The notes below the pieces were generated by a model. That model did no database searches. It saw only the letters and a program-made list of their open reading frames with translations, and was not told the origin of the DNA. Both the position numbers and the translations under genes were made by a program. From contig NZ_UFQC01000013.1 of the NCBI RefSeq assembly GCF_900496975.1, forward strand, positions 62,001-126,000: a DNA stretch of 64,000 nucleotides. The letters are read 5' to 3'. The stretch is from Achromobacter veterisilvae (GTDB taxonomy: Bacteria; Pseudomonadota; Gammaproteobacteria; Burkholderiales; Burkholderiaceae_B). Below are positions 38,757 through 51,011 of the stretch, piece by piece. Positions within the stretch are counted from its first letter, which is position 1; every line of letters begins with the position of its first letter.

Positions 38757-41700
38757 ATGAACGCCCCTCTCTCGCCCGCGCTGCGCGCGGCGCTCGAATC
38801 CGTCCAGTTGGACGACAAGTACACCCTGGAATCCGGCCGAGCCTGGATGAGCGGCATCCACGCCCTGGTGCGCCTGCCCATGATGCAGCGCGCGCGCGAC
38901 CTGCGGGCGGGGCTGAATACGGCGGGTTTCGTGTCCGGCTACCGCGGCTCTCCGCTGGGCGGGGTCGACCAGAACATGTGGAAGGCGGCCAAGTTCCTGA
39001 AGGCGCACCACGTCGAGTTCCAGCCCGGCATCAACGAAGACCTGGCCGCCACCGCAGTGTGGGGCTCGCAGCAGGTCAACCTGTTCCCGGGCGCCAAGTA
39101 CGACGGCGTGTTCGGCATGTGGTACGGCAAGGGGCCCGGCGTGGACCGCTGCGGCGACGTCTTCAAACACGCCAACGCCGCCGGCACCTCGCGCCACGGC
39201 GGCGTGCTGGTGGTGGCGGGCGACGACCATCCGGCCAAGTCGTCCACGCTGCCGCACCAGAGCGACCACATCCTCAAGGCCTGCATGATCCCGGCGCTGT
39301 TTCCGTCGAGTGTCCAGGAGGTGCTGGACTACGGGCTGCACGGCTGGGCGATGAGCCGCTACGCGGGCGTCTGGGTGGGCATGAAGTGCATTACCGACAT
39401 CGTCGAGGTTTCCGCCTCGGTGGACGTGGACCCGCAGCGCGTGCGGATCCTGCTGCCCGACGACTTCCAGCCGCCGGCCGACGGCCTGAACATCCGGCTG
39501 CCGGACACTCCGCTGCAGCAGGAGGCCCGCCTGCTGGACTACAAGCTCTACGCCGCGCTGGCCTACGCCCGCGCCAACCGGCTCAACCAGGAATTGTGGG
39601 ACGTGCCGCAGCGCGACGCGCGCTTCGGCATCATGACCTCCGGCAAGGCTTACCTGGACACGCGCCAGGCGCTGTCCGACCTGGGCCTGTCCGAGGCCGT
39701 CTGCCGGCGCATCGGCCTGCGCCTGTTCAAGGTGGGCATGGTCTGGCCGCTGGAGTCCGCCGGCACGCAGCGCTTCGCGGAAGGCCTGGACGAGATCCTG
39801 GTCGTCGAGGAAAAGCGCCAGGTGCTGGAATACCAGTTGAAGGAAGAGCTGTTCAGTTGGATCGGCAGCGGCAAGAAGATCCCGCGGGTGGTCGGCAAGT
39901 TCGACGACAAGGACGGCGGCGAATGGTCGGTGCCCCAGGGCAATTGGCTGCTGCCGGCGCATTACGAGTTCTCGCCCGCCATGGTCGCGCGCGCGATCGC
40001 CGGGCGGCTGCTGCGCTTCGAGCTGCCCGAGGACGTGCGCGCCGGCATCGAGGCGCGCCTGGTCTTCATCGCCGAACGCGAGCAGGCGCTGGCGCGCCCG
40101 CGCGTCGTCGAAGAGCGCAAGCCCTGGTTCTGTTCGGGCTGTCCGCACAATACCTCGACGCGCCTGCCGGAGGGGTCGCGCGGAATGGCGGGCATCGGCT
40201 GCCACTACATGGTCAGGTGGATGGACCGCAGCACGGACGTCTTTACGCAGATGGGCGGCGAAGGCGTGCCCTGGGTGGGCCAGGCGCCGTTCACCGAGGA
40301 AAAGCACGTGTTCGCCAACCTGGGCGACGGCACGTATTTCCATTCGGGCCTGCTGGCGATACGGGCGGCGGTGGCGGCCAAGGTGCCCATCACCTACAAG
40401 ATCCTGTTCAACGACGCCGTGGCGATGACGGGCGGGCAGCCGGTGGACGGCCCGCTCAGCGTGCCGATGATCAGCCGCCAGATGGCGGCCGAAGGCATCG
40501 AGAAAATCGTCGTGGTGACGGACGAGCCCGGGAAGTACAAGCATGCCGAAGGCCTGGCGCCGGGCGTGCCGGTGCGCCACCGCGACGAACTCGACGCGGT
40601 GATGCGGGAATTGCGCGAACATCCCGCGGTGTCGGTGCTGATCTATGACCAGACCTGCGCCACCGAGAAGCGCCGCCGCCGCAAGCGCAACGCCTACCCG
40701 GACCCGGCGCGCCGCGTCGTCATCAATGAACGCGTCTGCGAAGGCTGCGGCGATTGCTCGCGGCAGTCGCACTGCCTGTCGGTGGAACCGCTGGACACGG
40801 AGTTCGGCCGCAAGCGCACGATCAACCAGTCCAGTTGCAACAAGGACTTCTCCTGTCTGAAGGGCTTTTGCCCCAGCTTCGTGACGGTGGAGGGCGGCAA
40901 GCTGAAGAAGCCGCGCGCCCTGGCGCAGGACGGCGCCATCGACGAGGGCGTGCCGCACCCTGCCTTGCGCGGGCTGGAGCAGCCCTATGGCGTGTTCATC
41001 GCCGGGGTGGGCGGCACGGGCGTGGTCACCATCGGCCAGTTGCTCGGCATGGCGGCCCACCTGGAGGGCAAGGGCTGTTCGGTGCTGGACATGGCGGGCC
41101 TGGCGCAGAAGGGTGGCGCGGTGTATTCGCACGTGGTGCTGGCGCAGACGCCGGACCACCTGATGAACACCCGGGTCGCCATGGGCGAAGCCGACCTGCT
41201 GCTGGCCGGCGACCTGGTCGTGGCCACCAGCATGGAAGCCATGGCGCGGCTGCGGCCGGGCCGCACGCGGGCCCTGCTGAACAGCGACACCGCGCCCACC
41301 GCGGCGTTCGTCGGCAATCCCGACTGGACGCTGCCGGGCGCCGACCTGACGGCGGACCTGCGGGCCGCCTGCGGCAAGGACAACCTCGACACCGTGGATG
41401 CCGCCGCCCTGGCCGTGGGCCTGCTGGGCGACGCGATCTACGCCAACCCGCTGATGATGGGCTATGCCTACCAGAAGGGCTGGATCCCGCTGTCCCAGGA
41501 TGCGCTGCTGCGCGCCATCGAACTGAACGGCCAGCAGGTGCCGAACAATATCGCGGCCTTCGCCTGGGGCCGCCGCGCGGCCCACGACCTGGCGGGCGTG
41601 AACCGGCTGCTGGCCAACGGCGGCGCGCCGTCCGGGCCTCCCGAAGGCATTATCGAACTCAAGCGCCCGCGCGCGCCCAGTCCGGTGGTGGCCCTGAAGC

Positions 41701-42371
41701 GGCCCGCGGGCGAACTGGAGCAACTGGTATCGGTGCGCAAGGCGTTCCTGGCCGACTACCAGAACGCGGCCTACGCCAAGCAGTACGCCGACCTGGTGGA
41801 CAAGGTGGCGCGCGCCGAGCGCGAGGCCACGGGCACGAACCGGCTGGCGCTGGCGGTGGCGCGCGGCTACTTCAAACTGATGGCCTACAAGGACGAATAC
41901 GAGGTGGCGCGGCTGTATACGGACGGCGAGTTCCTCAAGCGGGTGGGCGAGCAGTTCGAAGGCGACTGGAAGCTGCATTTCCACCTGGCTCCGCCCCTAT
42001 TCGCGCGGCGGGACAAGGCGGGCCACCTGGTCAAGCGCAGCTACGGCCCCGGCATGCTGCGCGTCTTCCGCCTGCTGGCCAGGCTGCGCGGTTTGCGCGG
42101 GTCAAGGCTGGATGTCTTCGGCTACACCGCGGAGCGCCGCGCCGAGCGCGAGCTGATACGCGAGTACCGGGAGACGCTGACGGCGATCCTGTCCAAGCTG
42201 AACCGGGGCAACCTGGACCGCGCCGTGGCCCTGGCCTGCCTGCCGGAAGAGATCCGGGGCTACGGGCACGTGAAGGAAGCCGCGATGGAAAAGGCCGTGG
42301 CCCGCCGGGAAGAACTGCTGAAGGAATTCAGCGCGACGGTGGTGCCGATAGGAGGGGTGCGGGTGGCTTGA
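38757..42371 (+). CDS. Indolepyruvate ferredoxin oxidoreductase, fused subunits
   Basis: This 1204-residue single-chain enzyme fuses the alpha, beta and gamma regions: an N-terminal pyruvate-ferredoxin-type domain (FVSGYRGSPLGGVDQNMW), a thiamine diphosphate domain with CSGCPHNTSTRLPEGSRG (near residue 458), a Cys-rich iron-sulphur insert (VCEGCGDCSRQSHC and SCLKGFCPSF, about 660-705) and a C-terminal gamma domain (GVGGTGVVTIGQLL, near 750). The family oxidatively decarboxylates arylpyruvates from aromatic amino acids to acyl-CoA. It is monocistronic and is followed by repeat cluster 3. Confidence 0.93.
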   Translation: MNAPLSPALRAALESVQLDDKYTLESGRAWMSGIHALVRLPMMQRARDLRAGLNTAGFVSGYRGSPLGGVDQNMWKAAKFLKAHHVEFQPGINEDLAATAVWGSQQVNLFPGAKYDGVFGMWYGKGPGVDRCGDVFKHANAAGTSRHGGVLVVAGDDHPAKSSTLPHQSDHILKACMIPALFPSSVQEVLDYGLHGWAMSRYAGVWVGMKCITDIVEVSASVDVDPQRVRILLPDDFQPPADGLNIRLPDTPLQQEARLLDYKLYAALAYARANRLNQELWDVPQRDARFGIMTSGKAYLDTRQALSDLGLSEAVCRRIGLRLFKVGMVWPLESAGTQRFAEGLDEILVVEEKRQVLEYQLKEELFSWIGSGKKIPRVVGKFDDKDGGEWSVPQGNWLLPAHYEFSPAMVARAIAGRLLRFELPEDVRAGIEARLVFIAEREQALARPRVVEERKPWFCSGCPHNTSTRLPEGSRGMAGIGCHYMVRWMDRSTDVFTQMGGEGVPWVGQAPFTEEKHVFANLGDGTYFHSGLLAIRAAVAAKVPITYKILFNDAVAMTGGQPVDGPLSVPMISRQMAAEGIEKIVVVTDEPGKYKHAEGLAPGVPVRHRDELDAVMRELREHPAVSVLIYDQTCATEKRRRRKRNAYPDPARRVVINERVCEGCGDCSRQSHCLSVEPLDTEFGRKRTINQSSCNKDFSCLKGFCPSFVTVEGGKLKKPRALAQDGAIDEGVPHPALRGLEQPYGVFIAGVGGTGVVTIGQLLGMAAHLEGKGCSVLDMAGLAQKGGAVYSHVVLAQTPDHLMNTRVAMGEADLLLAGDLVVATSMEAMARLRPGRTRALLNSDTAPTAAFVGNPDWTLPGADLTADLRAACGKDNLDTVDAAALAVGLLGDAIYANPLMMGYAYQKGWIPLSQDALLRAIELNGQQVPNNIAAFAWGRRAAHDLAGVNRLLANGGAPSGPPEGIIELKRPRAPSPVVALKRPAGELEQLVSVRKAFLADYQNAAYAKQYADLVDKVARAEREATGTNRLALAVARGYFKLMAYKDEYEVARLYTDGEFLKRVGEQFEGDWKLHFHLAPPLFARRDKAGHLVKRSYGPGMLRVFRLLARLRGLRGSRLDVFGYTAERRAERELIREYRETLTAILSKLNRGNLDRAVALACLPEEIRGYGHVKEAAMEKAVARREELLKEFSATVVPIGGVRVA

Positions 42372-42401
42372 GGCGGGGAAGGCATCCGAGACACCTGGAT
42401 G

Positions 42402-42774
42402 CCTAGTGTCTGACACCCGTACGAGTTGCCGGTATGGATTGCAGAGGTGCGGCCGGGTGTCTGACACCCTCGGGGGGAAGGCGTTGCTGCCCATGATGGG
42501 TGTCTGACACCCGGGAAGCGTTGCCTCAAGCCTGTATCGTCTTGCCGTACGGGTGTCAGACACCTGACCGCCTAGTGTCTGACACCCGTACGAGATGCGG
42601 GTACGGATTGCAGAGGTGTTGCCGGGTGTCTGACACCCTCGGGGGGAAGGCGTTGCTGCCCATGATCGGTGTCTGACACCCGGGAAGCGTTGCCTCAAGC
42701 TCGTATCGTCTTGCCGTAGGGGTGTCAGACACCTGACCGATCGTCTTGCCGTACGGGTGTCAGACACCTGACCG
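42402..42774. repeat. Cluster 3: 169-bp tandem duplication carrying GTGTCTGACAC palindromes (9 copies)
   Basis: A 169-bp unit beginning CCTAGTGTCTGACACCCG is present at 42402-42570 and 42571-42739, followed by a 35-bp copy of its last part (42740-42774). Each unit carries three T-centred palindromes and ends with an A-centred one; cores lie at 42406, 42456, 42499, 42552, 42575, 42625, 42668, 42721 and 42756. The copies at 42406 and 42575 have A instead of the first G. The cluster fills the tail-to-tail gap between the oxidoreductase and glpK (422 bp). Confidence 0.95.
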
Positions 42775-42793
42775 CGCATATTGGCGGGCAGTC

Positions 42794-44306
<1,513 letters not shown>

Positions 44307-44320
<14 letters not shown>

Positions 44321-45761
44321 TTTGTTTCGCGCCGTTCAAATGTGCCCCGGCCAGAGGGTCGAGGCGTCCAAAGGAGAAGGTCGAAGCCATGCACAGCAAG
44401 CCGACGACGATGAAGCCCGCGACGACGTCCCGTATCGCCAACGTCTCGGCGCCGCGCAAAGCCATGCTGATGTTCAGCGTGACCGCGGCCACGCCCACGC
44501 CCAGGCTGATGCCGAGCTGCTGCGCCATGGCGGCGAAGCTGCTGGCGCGGCTCATCTTGGACGGGGGAATGTCGGCATAGGTTAGCGTATTTACTCCGGT
44601 GAATTGCAGCGAACGGAAAAAACCGCCGACCAGCAGGATGGCGATCATCAGCCAGACCGGGGTCTGGGGCGTGAAGGCGCCGCAGATCACGATGAACGCC
44701 CCGGCCAGCAGGGCGTTCACGGTCAGGACGCGGCGGAAGCCGAAATACCGCACGATGGGGGTGGCGACGAATTTCATCAGCAGCGCGCCGGCGGCGCTGG
44801 CGAACGTGATCAGGCCGGCCGAAAACGGCGACAGGCCGAACCCCACCTGCAGCAGCATGGCCAGCAGGAAGGGCGTGGCCCCCACGGCGAAGCGGCACAG
44901 GTTGCCGCCCAGCGTGGCGATGGCGAAAGTGGGGATCCGCATCAGGGACAGGTCGATGATGGGGTGCTCCGCGCGCCGGGCATGCCGGCCGTAGAGGAAG
45001 CCGCAGGCGGCGCCCGTGGCGATCAGGCCCAGCAGCATCGGCAGCGGCATGACGTCGCGGCCGATGGCCTCGAAGCCGCTGACCAGCGTCGCCAGGCAGA
45101 TGGCGCTGAGCAGGAAGCCCGGCCAGTCCAGGCTGGGGGCGCCTTCCTCGCGGATTTCGGCCACGTAGCGCAGCACCAGGAAAATGCCCAGGACCCCGAT
45201 GGGGATATTGATCAGGAAGATCCAGTGCCAGGACATGTAGGTGACCATGAAGCCGCCCAGGGGCGGCCCGATCACCGGCCCCAGCAGGGCGGGGATGGAC
45301 AGGAAGGACATGGCCTTCAGCAGGTCCTGCTTGGGCACCGTGCGCAGCAGGATGATCCGCCCCACGGGCACCATCATCGCGCCCGCCATCCCCTGGACGA
45401 TCCGGGCGACGACCAGTTGCGGCAGGTCCTGGGACAGGGCGCAGGCCACGGAACTGAGAGTGAACAGGCCGATGGCGGCCACGAACACGCGCCGCGCGCC
45501 GTAGCGGTCGGCCGCCCAGCCGCTGACGGGCACGAACACGGCCACGGACAGCAGGTAGGAGGTAATGGCCACGTTCAGCCGGACCGGGGTGGATCCCAGG
45601 GCCCGCGCCATTGCCGGCAGGGCGGTGGCGACCACCGTGGCGTCCAGCATCTGCATGAACAGGGCACAGCCGACGATGAAGGGGATCATGCGCGCCGCGC
45701 GCACCGCTTCCGGGGTGGGGGACGGAGCGGGATGGGCTGCTGCTGCGGATTCTGCGGACAT
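44307..45761 (-). CDS. MFS transporter, DHA2 (EmrB/QacA) drug efflux family
   Basis: The 484-residue protein has about 14 hydrophobic helices and the DHA2 signatures: [17 protein letters not shown] in helix 1 (motif D1), [21 protein letters not shown] (motif A) and [21 protein letters not shown] with [13 protein letters not shown] (motif C). It probably exports toxic compounds by proton antiport. No EmrA-type partner is present. It overlaps glpK, an unusual pairing that suggests co-transcription, possibly by chance of genome compaction. Confidence 0.9.
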
Positions 45762-45859
45762 GGCGGGAGGCGGCGTTGGGTGCCGTCAGATTGTAACGCC
45801 GGGGGGAGGGCCGTCGTGAAGTAAACTCCCCTCATCCGAAACCCATTGAAATTGGTGCC

Positions 45860-46048
45860 ATGGCGACCAACTACGAATCCGAGATCACCCAGTTCCTGAA
45901 AGACTTCAAGCAATCGCATCCTGGCACCGAAGAACGCCAGCGCGAAGGCCGCGCGCGCCTTTGGGACAAACCGCAGGACTCGGAACTGCTGGAAGGCTTC
46001 CGCGCGGCCCGCGTGCCGCAAAAGCCGTACGTCTACCAGGCCGACTGA
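45860..46048 (+). CDS. DUF3460 family small protein
   Basis: This 62-residue soluble protein (NYESEITQFLKDFKQSHP near the start, RLWDKPQDSEL in the middle, PQKPYVYQAD at the end) matches the DUF3460 family, small proteins of unknown function found mainly in Burkholderiales. It starts with ATG and ends 16 bp before scpA; its adjacency to scpA and panC is typical. It has no membrane segment. A role linked to chromosome segregation is only suggested by location. Confidence 0.85.
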   Translation: MATNYESEITQFLKDFKQSHPGTEERQREGRARLWDKPQDSELLEGFRAARVPQKPYVYQAD

Positions 46049-46064
46049 GCCCCTTGCGGCAACC

Positions 46065-47854
<1,790 letters not shown>

Positions 47855-47860
47855 CGCCGC

Positions 47861-47893
47861 GCCAGGGGGAGGGCATTTATGTCCTTCCCTGGC
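47861..47893 (+). terminator. Hairpin after panC, possible terminator
   Basis: GCCAGGG / CCCTGGC with partly paired inner bases (GGAGG against CCTT) forms a stem-loop 7 bp after the panC stop. No T-run follows, so it would be a factor-dependent terminator or an mRNA-stabilising hairpin. Confidence 0.5.
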
Positions 47894-47967
47894 AGAATTG
47901 CCAGCTTCCGGCGGCCCGCGCGGCCGGGCAGACTCAATGCAATCGCACATTGCAGGAGAGCCGCCCG

Positions 47968-48318
47968 ATGCAAGCCCCCCGTCCCGACCTGGAAGCCGCC
48001 CTGTCTTCCCTGACTCCCCGCGAACGGCAGATCGTTGCCTACGTGGCGGCCGGCCGTCCGAACAAGGTCATCGCCATCGACCTGGACATTTCGCTGCGCA
48101 CCGTCGAAGCCCACCGCGCCCGCATCTTCGCCAAGCTGCATGCCCGCAACGCCATGCAACTGGCCTGCCGGTTGTGCGCGCACGGGCGTTCGGGCGCCTC
48201 GCCCGTGCTGGGCTGCGGCCGCCCGGAAGCAGGCCCGCCCGCTTCGGCTCCCACGCTGCATGAGCCGCCGCCGTCCGACTACGGCCCGTCCCCGGCAGGG
48301 CCCGGCACGGGGGCATGA
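47968..48318 (+). CDS. Stand-alone LuxR-type helix-turn-helix protein
   Basis: The 116-residue protein consists of a GerE/LuxR HTH near its N-terminus (LTPRERQIVAYVAAGRPNKV, then DISLRTVEAHRARIFAKL, about residues 15-60) and a Pro/Gly/Ala-rich tail without recognisable structure. There is no receiver or autoinducer domain. The HTH matches those of FixJ/NarL-type regulators. The ATG at 47968 follows AGGAGAG. It could be an orphan DNA-binding domain acting alone or a remnant of a longer regulator. Confidence 0.75.
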   Translation: MQAPRPDLEAALSSLTPRERQIVAYVAAGRPNKVIAIDLDISLRTVEAHRARIFAKLHARNAMQLACRLCAHGRSGASPVLGCGRPEAGPPASAPTLHEPPPSDYGPSPAGPGTGA

Positions 48319-48383
48319 CGCCCGTCCCTGGCCCGAGGCCGCGGCCCGCGCGCCCGGCCGGGAACCGCCCGCCCAAAAGCATC

Positions 48384-48414
48384 GGGCCTGGCGAACGGGG
48401 CGTTCGCCAGGCCC
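48384..48414. terminator. Strong bidirectional hairpin between convergent genes
   Basis: A perfect 13-bp stem (GGGCCTGGCGAAC / GTTCGCCAGGCCC) with loop GGGGC lies between the LuxR-type gene and the convergent lipoprotein gene. No T-run is present on either side, but the position and stability fit a shared terminator. Confidence 0.65.
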
Positions 48415-48464
48415 GGGGCCCAGGCATTGGATTCGCGGCGGCGGTCAGCGGCCGGATCCGGGCA

Positions 48465-49226
48465 TTACGGACACTTGGGCGCGCCCGCCTTGGCCAGTTC
48501 GTCGATCGGGTCCAGGTCGGGCTGGCGGGTCAGGTTGTAGTTCAGGTTGGGCGTCTGGCCGCCGATGGACCGCACGCGCAGCACATTGTTGGCCGCCACC
48601 AGGAATTCCACTCGGACATTGCCCTGGCCGTCCATCAGGATGACGCGCGGCGGGCGTTCGTCGGTGGCGTCCCAGCAGCCTTGTTCGGCAACCGGGGGGC
48701 CCTTCTTGGGGTCGTCGTCGAGGTAGGCCGTGCGGCCGCGCCAGCGGCCGTTGGGCGCCAGCGTCAGCGTCACGCGCTGCGCCGTGCATTGCATGGCGGG
48801 CGAGAAGCAAGGCAGCGTGCCCATATAGGTTTGCGGCTGCGGCACCAGGCTGAGCGCCGCGGCATTGGGCGCGGGGGCGGGCGCGGCAGCGGCCGCGCTG
48901 GAGCCGCCGCCGGTGTCTTCCGGCACGGCCTGGCCGTCTTCGGTGATCTGGCCCGTGGCGGCGGCCTGCTGGGCCTGGTTCTGCGGCTTGCGCGCATCGG
49001 GCTTGAGCGCGATCTGCACCTGCGACGGCGCGCGGATGACGCTGCGGTAGGCGGCGCCCGAACCCTGGTACTGCGCATCGGTCACGGTGCTTTCCACCGG
49101 GGGGTCGTAATAGCCTTCCGCCTTCTGCTGGGCGCAGCCTGCCGCGCCCAGTGCGGTGCCCGCCAGCAGGAGCCCCATGACGCTGAATTTGCGGGAACGG
49201 GTAACGATGTCGACGCGCGCGGCCAT
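48465..49226 (-). CDS. Lipoprotein with NlpE-like N-terminal domain
   Basis: The 253-residue protein has a lipoprotein signal with lipobox LGAAGC (Cys31), a disordered Gln/Ala/Pro/Gly-rich linker (about 75-125) and a beta-rich domain beginning YMGTLPCFSPAMQCTAQRV, followed by LTLAPNGRWRGRTAYLDD and GCWDATDERPPRVIL. This resembles the NlpE N-terminal domain, which carries a CxxC-like pair in GxLPC and acts in envelope and copper stress signalling in E. coli; here the Cys spacing is wider. The assignment is by motif only. Confidence 0.65.
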   Translation of the reverse strand: MAARVDIVTRSRKFSVMGLLLAGTALGAAGCAQQKAEGYYDPPVESTVTDAQYQGSGAAYRSVIRAPSQVQIALKPDARKPQNQAQQAAATGQITEDGQAVPEDTGGGSSAAAAAPAPAPNAAALSLVPQPQTYMGTLPCFSPAMQCTAQRVTLTLAPNGRWRGRTAYLDDDPKKGPPVAEQGCWDATDERPPRVILMDGQGNVRVEFLVAANNVLRVRSIGGQTPNLNYNLTRQPDLDPIDELAKAGAPKCP

Positions 49227-49416
49227 GGCAGCTTATCCGTGAATTGAGTCTGTCTCCGATTTTACGCACTTATGCGAAGATTCGATACGTTCCCTTAGCC
49301 GCTCTTGGGCGTAGTCCGCACTTTATGCACAAATTACGACACGGCCGCCGGCCCGTCCTCCATTGCGTCCTCGGCCTTGCGGGCGTTGCGGCGACGCGCC
49401 CGCGCCGTCCTCGCGG

Positions 49417-50274
49417 ATGACGGCGATGCGGCATGCCTTCGATCTGCCCCCGGGCCTGTTCATCGCCCTGGCGGCGCTGGCGGGACTTGCCGTCGGCAAT
49501 TGGCTGACGGTCCTGACCCATCGGCTGCCGCGCATGATGGAACAGGAGTGGCAGGCGCAATGCCAGGAGGCGGCCGGCAAGGCGCGGCCCGCGACCCGCT
49601 ACGGCCTGTGGTCGCCGGCCTCGCATTGCCCCGCCTGTGCCGCCGCCGTGTCCGGCTGGCGGCGCCTGCCCGTGCTGGGCTGGCTGTTGCTGCGGGGCCG
49701 CTGCGCCGCCTGCGGGGCGGCGATAGGCTGGCGCTACCCCGCCATCGAACTATTGACCTGCGCGCTGTTCGCCGCCTGCGCCTGGCGCTTCGGCGCGACG
49801 CCCCTGGCCCTGTGCGCCATGGGCCTGTCGGCCGCGCTGGTGGCGCTGGCCTGGATCGACTTCGAATCCACACTGCTGCCCGACGCGCTGACGCAGCCGC
49901 TGCTGTGGGCGGGCCTGCTGGTCAATCTTTCGGGCGCCTTCGCCGATCTGCGCATGGCGGTGGCCGGCGCGGTGGCGGGCTACGTCTTCCTGTGGGTTAT
50001 CTTTCATGTATTCCGCCTGCTGACCGGGCGCGAGGGCATGGGCTACGGCGACTTCAAGCTGCTGGCGGCCCTGGGCGCATGGTTCGGCGTCGAGGCCCTG
50101 CCGATGCTGCTGCTGAGCGCGTCGTTGCTGGGCGTGCTGATCGGCGGCGCGCTGACGCTCAGCGGGCGCGCCCGCCGCGGGCAGCCGCTGCCTTTCGGCC
50201 CCTACCTGGCGCTGGCGGGCATCGTGACGCTGCTGGCGGGTGGCCCGCAGGGGCTCTGGGCATGGTTGGGCTAG
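49417..50274 (+). CDS. pilD: Prepilin leader peptidase/N-methyltransferase
   Basis: The 285-residue membrane protein has GNWLTVLTHRLPRMM near the N-terminus, the two CxxC pairs of the zinc-binding methyltransferase region (HCPACAAAV and RCAACGAAI), the first catalytic Asp in WIDFESTLLPD, and the second in GMGYGDFKLLAALGAW. It cleaves and N-methylates type IV prepilins or pseudopilins. Several in-frame starts exist; the ATG at 49417 is chosen. It is followed after 43 bp by coaE, as in many proteobacteria. Confidence 0.93.
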   Translation: MTAMRHAFDLPPGLFIALAALAGLAVGNWLTVLTHRLPRMMEQEWQAQCQEAAGKARPATRYGLWSPASHCPACAAAVSGWRRLPVLGWLLLRGRCAACGAAIGWRYPAIELLTCALFAACAWRFGATPLALCAMGLSAALVALAWIDFESTLLPDALTQPLLWAGLLVNLSGAFADLRMAVAGAVAGYVFLWVIFHVFRLLTGREGMGYGDFKLLAALGAWFGVEALPMLLLSASLLGVLIGGALTLSGRARRGQPLPFGPYLALAGIVTLLAGGPQGLWAWLG

Positions 50275-50317
50275 CGCGGCCGGCAGGCGCCGGGCGCGCG
50301 CCATCGGGAAACACGGG

Positions 50318-50965
50318 ATGAGCGGTATGTTCAAGATCGGGCTGACGGGCGGTATCGGATCGGGCAAGACCCGCGTGGCGGACATGCTCGCGGAATGGGG
50401 CGCCACGCTCGTGGACACCGACGAGATCGCGCGCATGCTGACCGCCGCGAACGGCGCCGCCATGCCGGCGATCGAGCGCGAATTCGGTCCGCGGGCGCTG
50501 GCTCCCGACGGCGCGCTGGACCGCGCATGGATGCGCGAGCAGGCCTTTTCCGATCCGCGGGTGCGCCAGCGGCTGGAGGCCGTCCTGCACCCCATCATCG
50601 GCCAGGAGACCGAACGCCAGGCCGGCGCCGCCACCGGCGCGTATCTGGTCTTCGTCGTGCCGCTCTTGGTGGAGTCCCTGCCGCGCTGGCGTCCGCGCCT
50701 GGACCGCATCTGCGTGGTGGATTGCGATCCCGACACGCAGGTGGCCCGGGTGCGTTCGCGCAGCGGGCTGACGGAGCCCGCCATCCGGCGTATCATGGCG
50801 GCACAGGCTGCGCGGGCAAGCCGGTTGGAAGCCGCCGACGACGTCATCGTCAACGACGGCGCAACGTCGCCGGAACAATTGCGCGCGCAGGCGAAGACCC
50901 TGCATGACCGCTGGCTTGCGCTGGCGACCACGACGGGCCGGCATGCCCTGGGCCGGCACCCCTGA
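50318..50965 (+). CDS. coaE: Dephospho-CoA kinase
   Basis: The 215-residue kinase has the P-loop IGLTGGIGSGKTRVAD, LVDTDEIARML, HPIIGQETERQ and VVDCDPDTQVARVRSRSGLTEPAIRRIMAAQ. It phosphorylates dephospho-CoA, the last step of coenzyme A synthesis. The ATG at 50318 or the one three codons later could be used. It lies between pilD and zapD. Confidence 0.95.
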   Translation: MSGMFKIGLTGGIGSGKTRVADMLAEWGATLVDTDEIARMLTAANGAAMPAIEREFGPRALAPDGALDRAWMREQAFSDPRVRQRLEAVLHPIIGQETERQAGAATGAYLVFVVPLLVESLPRWRPRLDRICVVDCDPDTQVARVRSRSGLTEPAIRRIMAAQAARASRLEAADDVIVNDGATSPEQLRAQAKTLHDRWLALATTTGRHALGRHP

Positions 50966-51011
50966 ATAACATTGGCGAGCCGGCCAACCATCGATGGGCC
51001 TGTAAAAAAGC

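Noticed and set aside
42260..42780. Small frames encoding repeated peptides such as VSDTR or CQTP
   Set aside because: They are translations of the GGTGTCTGACACC palindromes, occur on both strands, and have no start signals.
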